From the NCBI GenBank assembly GCA_022823305.1, contig JAJDXK010000151.1, forward strand, positions 1-48,574: DNA of 48,574 bases, written 5' to 3'. Below, one piece after another: positions 46,001 through 48,574 of this stretch (position 1 is the stretch's first letter; every line of letters begins with the position of its first letter). The position numbers and the translations under genes are program-made. The notes beneath the pieces were generated by a model. That model worked only from the letters and a program-made list of their open reading frames with translations, made no database searches and was not told the DNA's origin. The stretch comes from Alphaproteobacteria bacterium. Lineage in GTDB: Bacteria; Pseudomonadota; Alphaproteobacteria; UBA828.

Positions 46001-46811
46001 CGATGACGCCGCCGGCAAGCCCGGAGAGCAGGAGCTGAACCGGCGCGTCGCCGGCGGATTCCGCCTGCAGGTGGCCGCCGTTGGACTTCATGAGCGAGAG
46101 CGGTGCGGCGATCCCGGCCTGCTTGAGGTCGGCCGAGACCTGGCCCACGAAGCGGTCGATGATGCGCTTGATGAAGGCGTCGGTGATCACCGTCGCGCTC
46201 CGCTCGTACTCGCGCCAGATGGGGCAGACGTCGCTGGAGAGCGAGACCGGCAGGTCGGGGAAGCGCCGGGCGAGGTAGGCGCCGATGGCCTCCTCGTGCG
46301 CAGGCACGACGTAGGAGAAGAGCAGGTTGACCGCGACCGCCCACTCACGGCCCGGCGCGCTCGCGATCCAGTCTGCGATCCAGTCGCCGAGGCGTTCCAG
46401 CTCCGCCTGCTCCAGCGGGGTCAGGATGTTGCCCTTGTGGTCGACGCGCTCGCGGATGCCGAAGACGTGGCGGCGCAGCACGCCTGCCGAGGGTTTCTCC
46501 CAGGCCGGGTTGTAGGCCTCCTTGCGGGCGATGATGCCGATGACGGGCACGTCCTGCACGCCGTCCGTGCCGACGTAGAGCACGGTCGCGCCCTTCTTCT
46601 GCAGGCGCGCGTTGGTGGCGATGGTGGTGCCGAGGACGATGCGGCCGATCTCGTCCGGCGTGAGTTCGCTCTGGCCGATCGCGGCGAGCGGCGCCTCCGC
46701 CGGCCGCTGCGGGGTGGAGGGGACCTTGACGGTGCGGATGCGCCCGCTCGCGTCGTCCAGCGCCACTAGGTCGGTGAAGGTGCCGCCGGTGTCGATGCCG
46801 ACCCTATACAT
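43002..46811 (-). CDS. Hydantoinase/oxoprolinase HyuA-HyuB fusion
   Basis: This is a 1269-residue ATP-dependent cyclic-amide hydrolase with both subunits in one chain. The HyuA part (about 1-690) has the ATPase-like DTGGTFTDLVALDD at 7-20, GTTIATNARLQKKGA, MKSNGGHLQAES, DMGGTSCDVG, IGAGGGSIAHVDAGG and ADPGPACYGQGG. The HyuB part (about 690-1250) has IFSESRDFSCCLFD, VIVHNDPYRGQCHMPEH and GGGWGGRLGKDGN. 5-Oxoprolinase, hydantoinase and acetone-carboxylase enzymes all belong here, so the substrate is open. Racemase and M20 genes nearby suggest hydantoin or a related lactam. It overlaps the upstream zinc-ribbon gene by 8 bp. Confidence 0.93.
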   Translation of the reverse strand: MYRVGIDTGGTFTDLVALDDASGRIRTVKVPSTPQRPAEAPLAAIGQSELTPDEIGRIVLGTTIATNARLQKKGATVLYVGTDGVQDVPVIGIIARKEAYNPAWEKPSAGVLRRHVFGIRERVDHKGNILTPLEQAELERLGDWIADWIASAPGREWAVAVNLLFSYVVPAHEEAIGAYLARRFPDLPVSLSSDVCPIWREYERSATVITDAFIKRIIDRFVGQVSADLKQAGIAAPLSLMKSNGGHLQAESAGDAPVQLLLSGLAGGVIAGARFARDHAEGNGVTLDMGGTSCDVGLVTDGAFGSTTEYEVEWGVPVSALFIDYTTIGAGGGSIAHVDAGGLLRVGPRSAGADPGPACYGQGGTEPTVTDANVVLGRLDPDYFLGGEMTLDAARAHEAVAALGATLGLTAVETARAILATAAENMADAIRLMTVERGIDHRDYALIAFGGAGPLHAVDVAAPLEMKKVVVPPHPGLCSALGTLLTDLRVDRARTVNHRSDTVDLAVLGGQLRTLAREAVDELRRDGLEGEALVTGYISMRYMGQNFGELVQLETLELDAAGFARALESLHRQHEELYGYALRDKVAEMTEVRVIAVGEERTDAILSAPASGTGRPHAYREVHFDGDEPLETPIYRRRALAAGAVIAGPAIIDEMDSTTLVPPRSEVEVGADGSLIVSLPRAKDATVGTGRLAPEKDPVTLTVVNNALGNICNEMESAMVRTAYSPIFSESRDFSCCLFDRRLRMVGQAEMNPAIICAGLHTVPLCVKEMEEPIEPGDVIVHNDPYRGQCHMPEHLLMKPVFVEGALIGYAANIAHIAEIGGMAVGSFASTATEVFQEGLRLPPVKLLSRGEYVKDVWRIALANHRTPNTTWGDFHAMIGSLNTAEQRLGTLVKRLGVETFEKICDALVDHAEQWMRSEIRKLPNGIYKAEDYFEDDGVTARRYYFRPTVHIRDEEIVVDLSDSDEQAQGPINVTYVATAAAGCTAVLQTLCAREVPLNSGCFKPLRVVAPPGTVANPVFPAPSVAGNTEGQPRIIAAVQHALSKAVPEMVSAAEGGTACNLLLGGIHPDTGEYWTHYQLEGGGWGGRLGKDGNTALCCAHASTIRATPIEVFETRFPLRVLKYEIRPDSGGAGKWRGGLGCWRQFEVTADAISVSALTDRITEGPYGLMKGQAGAPTGFFVKRTEDEEFRTFKEVYGTVSPTKFVNIRLHRGDQILVRVPGGGGYGDPHERADDALRADLADGFVSAEGLEAYGRDARFADAVKDAAE

Positions 46812-47043
46812 CCTTGGCCTCCCCGGCCTGGCCCGCGTCGGCGACGCGGCCTTGCGCCTTCGCCTCGGCGAACTCCGCGCGGAGGCGGCGCTTCACGCCG
46901 GCGCACTTGTCCTCGCAGAACATCTCGCCGGGAAACTCGTCGTCCACCCAGTATTCGCGCGCCATCATGATGCCGCAGAAGGAGCAGTTGAAGATCCGCG
47001 TGTCGTACCAGGCGAGCTCAAAGGGGAGCCACTTGCCGCTCAT
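46804..47043 (-). CDS. Small zinc-ribbon-like protein coupled to HyuA-HyuB
   Basis: This 79-residue protein has four cysteines in CxxC (Cys20, 23) and CxxxC (Cys43, 47) arrangement, within NCSFCGIMMAREYWVDD and MFCEDKC. A single zinc site is likely. The C-terminal 30 residues are a charged helix. It overlaps the start of the hydantoinase gene by 8 bp, so the two are translationally coupled and probably function together as a small subunit or maturation factor. I do not recognise a characterised family. Confidence 0.75.
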   Translation of the reverse strand: MSGKWLPFELAWYDTRIFNCSFCGIMMAREYWVDDEFPGEMFCEDKCAGVKRRLRAEFAEAKAQGRVADAGQAGEAKDV

Positions 47044-47126
47044 CGCACCCCGCCTCCCGGCGTGTTTCGCAGGGCTGGGACCCTTCCACGGCGGCGGGTG
47101 AGGGTCAACCGAGAGGAGCAAACACC

Positions 47127-47297
47127 CCCCACCTCACCCCGGCCCTCTCCTCCCCGAGGGGAGGAGAGGGAGAACAGGGCAATCACCCGATGTGGAAGCT
47201 GAGCGGGACCGGGCCGCAGGCCCGGCCGGCGCGACCGCGCCGGCGCGCCGAAGGCGCGTAGCCAAGCGAGCGGAGCGAGCGCCCGGCGCCTGAGGGA
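47127..47297. repeat. Multi-hairpin repeat element, copy 1
   Basis: This copy of a ~170-bp element contains a perfect 13-bp stem with a GA loop at 47143-47170. A chain of shorter dyads around 47209-47255 follows (CCGGGCC-GCA-GGCCCGG and CCGGCGCG-AC-CGCGCCGG, then CGCGCC-GAA-GGCGCG). It lies just downstream of the Gfo/Idh/MocA gene and is a direct repeat of 48350-48517. The gap 47044-47333 holds nothing else. Confidence 0.9.
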
Positions 47298-47333
47298 CAA
47301 AAAAGAGTCGGGAGGAGCGACCTAGCCGGCCGT

Positions 47334-48302
47334 TTACCAGCCGCGCGCCTGCTCGATGACGCGGAGGTTGGCAAGCCCGTCCTGGGCCGTGACGGCGAGC
47401 GGCGCGCCGCGGGCGATGGCGCGGCTGACGCTTTCGACCTGCGCCTTGTAGGTGTCGAAGCCCGCGAGCGGCGCGGTGCGCGGCGCGCCCCCCTTGCGCA
47501 CGGTGGTGATGCTGCCGGGGATCCCGACGAAGCCGCCCTCGACGCGGCAATAGCCCTCGCTGCCGAGCAGCTCGATGCCGCCGCCGCTGGTGACCGCGAC
47601 CGAGGCCGAGATGGTGCCGAGGGCGCCGTTCTCGAAGCCCATGGAGAGGAAGGCGGTGTCGGCGGAGCGGCGATAGGCCTTGTTGGAGAGGTGGGCGTGC
47701 ACCGATTTCGCCTCGCCGTTGAACCAGCGCAGCAGGTCGATGAAGTGGGTGCCGACGTCGCCCAGAACCCAGCAGCCCGAGGTCGCGTCGTCGAGCCGCC
47801 ACCAGTCGTCCGGCACCTGCGGGTAGCGGTAGTGGAACTGGCCGTGCATCCGCACCGGCTGGCCGAAGCGCCCGGCCCGCCACTGCTCGCAGAGGGTGCG
47901 GAGCCGGGGGTGGTGGCGGCTGTTGTAGCCGATGGTGAGCAGGCGCCCGGCCTTGCCTGCGGCGCGGATCATGGCGCGGCACTCGGCCTGGCTCATCGCC
48001 ATGGGCTTCTCGCAGAGCACGTGCTTGCCGGCCTTGAGCGCGGCGACGGTCTGCGCCTTGTGCAGGTGGTTGGGGCTCGCGACCCAGACCACGTCGACGG
48101 CGGGATCGGCGAGGAAGGCATCGATGTCGCCGTAGCCCCGGGCCACGCCGTGGCGCGCGCAGTAGCGCTCGGCATTCTCCGCCGAGGACGAGAGCACGGC
48201 CTTGAAGCGCGCGCCTCGCGCCGCGTTGATCGCCGGGCCCAGGATCATGTCGCTCCAGCCCCGCGTGCCGATCATGCCCCAGCCGACCGCCTTCGCCGCC
48301 AT
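47334..48302 (-). CDS. Gfo/Idh/MocA family NAD(P)-dependent oxidoreductase
   Basis: This 322-residue protein has an N-terminal Rossmann fold (WGMIGTRGWSDMILGPAI, SPNHLHKAQTVAALKAGKHV, then CEKPMAMSQ with the catalytic-region EKP at 98-100). The C-terminal domain carries GDVGTHFIDLLRWF with the typical Asp and His. Family members oxidise sugars, inositols or related polyols. Substrate is unknown. It has its own transcription unit between the two copies of the repeat element. Confidence 0.9.
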   Translation of the reverse strand: MAAKAVGWGMIGTRGWSDMILGPAINAARGARFKAVLSSSAENAERYCARHGVARGYGDIDAFLADPAVDVVWVASPNHLHKAQTVAALKAGKHVLCEKPMAMSQAECRAMIRAAGKAGRLLTIGYNSRHHPRLRTLCEQWRAGRFGQPVRMHGQFHYRYPQVPDDWWRLDDATSGCWVLGDVGTHFIDLLRWFNGEAKSVHAHLSNKAYRRSADTAFLSMGFENGALGTISASVAVTSGGGIELLGSEGYCRVEGGFVGIPGSITTVRKGGAPRTAPLAGFDTYKAQVESVSRAIARGAPLAVTAQDGLANLRVIEQARGW

Positions 48303-48349
48303 GCTCGCCTCCCCTCTCCGTGCTGCCGCATGATGGTATCACGCGCCGA

Positions 48350-48517
48350 CCCCACCTCACCCCGGCCCTCTCCTCCCCAGGGAGGAGAGGGAGAGCAGGG
48401 CAACCTCGCGATGTGGAAATTGAGCGAACCGGGCCGCAGGCCCGGCCGGCGCGACTGCGCCGGCGCGCCGAAGGCGCGTAGGCAAGCGAACGGAGTGAGC
48501 GCCCGCCGTCGAGGGAT
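48350..48517. repeat. Multi-hairpin repeat element, copy 2
   Basis: This is the second, same-orientation copy of the ~170-bp element. Its first stem is 12 bp with a CA loop. Compared with copy 1 both arms are one base shorter, so pairing is kept. It sits directly upstream of the Gfo/Idh/MocA gene. The last ~57 bp of the window after it show no recognised feature. Confidence 0.9.
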
Positions 48518-48574
48518 ATGAATAAACCGGGCTGCATTGACCCGCCGTCGGCGCGAGACATAGAGTGTGCGCCC

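Noticed and set aside
43122..46769. A 1215-codon open frame on the plus strand opposite the hydantoinase gene
   Set aside because: It is antisense to a clear HyuA-HyuB gene. Its composition (Arg/His/Asp/Leu-rich) is that of a GC-rich shadow frame.

Overview
The window looks like chromosomal DNA of a high-GC alphaproteobacterium, probably Rhodospirillales-like. The evidence is the conserved neighbourhood rodZ-hisS-prfA, lysC, ubiG, DUF1178, nitrilase-like and comF, the very GC-rich codon use, and the dense catabolic gene content. No tRNA, rRNA, CRISPR array, insertion sequence or phage gene was seen. These taxonomic statements are inference from gene order and composition only.

Region 1 (1-14.6 kb) is mostly housekeeping. 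It carries prfA, hisS, rodZ, a nitronate monooxygenase-like gene and lysC on the minus strand, then ubiG, a DUF1178 gene, a small methyltransferase, an amidase, a nitrilase-superfamily gene, comF, a BioC-like methyltransferase, tsaC and a cysQ-like phosphatase.

Region 2 (14.7-18.6 kb) is the most unusual part. A 69-residue secreted peptide is built from CNPCNPCxG repeats. A 410-residue secreted protein has 55 cysteines, nearly all at every third residue, fused to a cytochrome P460 domain with a C-terminal CxxCH. Between them, on the other strand, lie a formylglycine-generating-enzyme-like (SUMF1) protein and a His-rich protein of unknown function. A class I cytochrome c follows. I read these five genes as one uncharacterised periplasmic redox or metal module.

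Region 3 (18.6-29.8 kb) holds apt, then a convergent gap with a strong intrinsic terminator and an AT-rich promoter-like island (a possible small RNA). Next come an AmrB-AmrA fusion divergent from the radical SAM gene amrS, a TetR gene coupled to a redoxin/cytochrome c/copper-monooxygenase-like protein, an amidase, a haloacetate-dehalogenase-like hydrolase, a DUF1127 peptide, an aminotransferase-like protein and a MaoC dehydratase.

Region 4 (29.8-37.8 kb) is an amide uptake and hydrolysis locus. It has a complete five-part branched-chain/urea-type ABC transporter with an amidase and an acetamidase/formamidase. It is flanked by two decayed toxin-antitoxin remnants: a frameshifted and internally deleted mazEF-like pair, and a hicB followed by only the 3' half of hicA.

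Region 5 (37.9-48.6 kb) has a B12-type radical SAM protein, an M20 hydrolase, a hydantoin/Asp-Glu racemase, a PotD-like binding protein and a 1269-residue HyuA-HyuB fusion overlapping a tiny zinc-ribbon gene. Together these suggest hydantoin or cyclic-amide catabolism. A Gfo/Idh/MocA oxidoreductase is bracketed by two direct copies of a ~170-bp multi-hairpin repeat.
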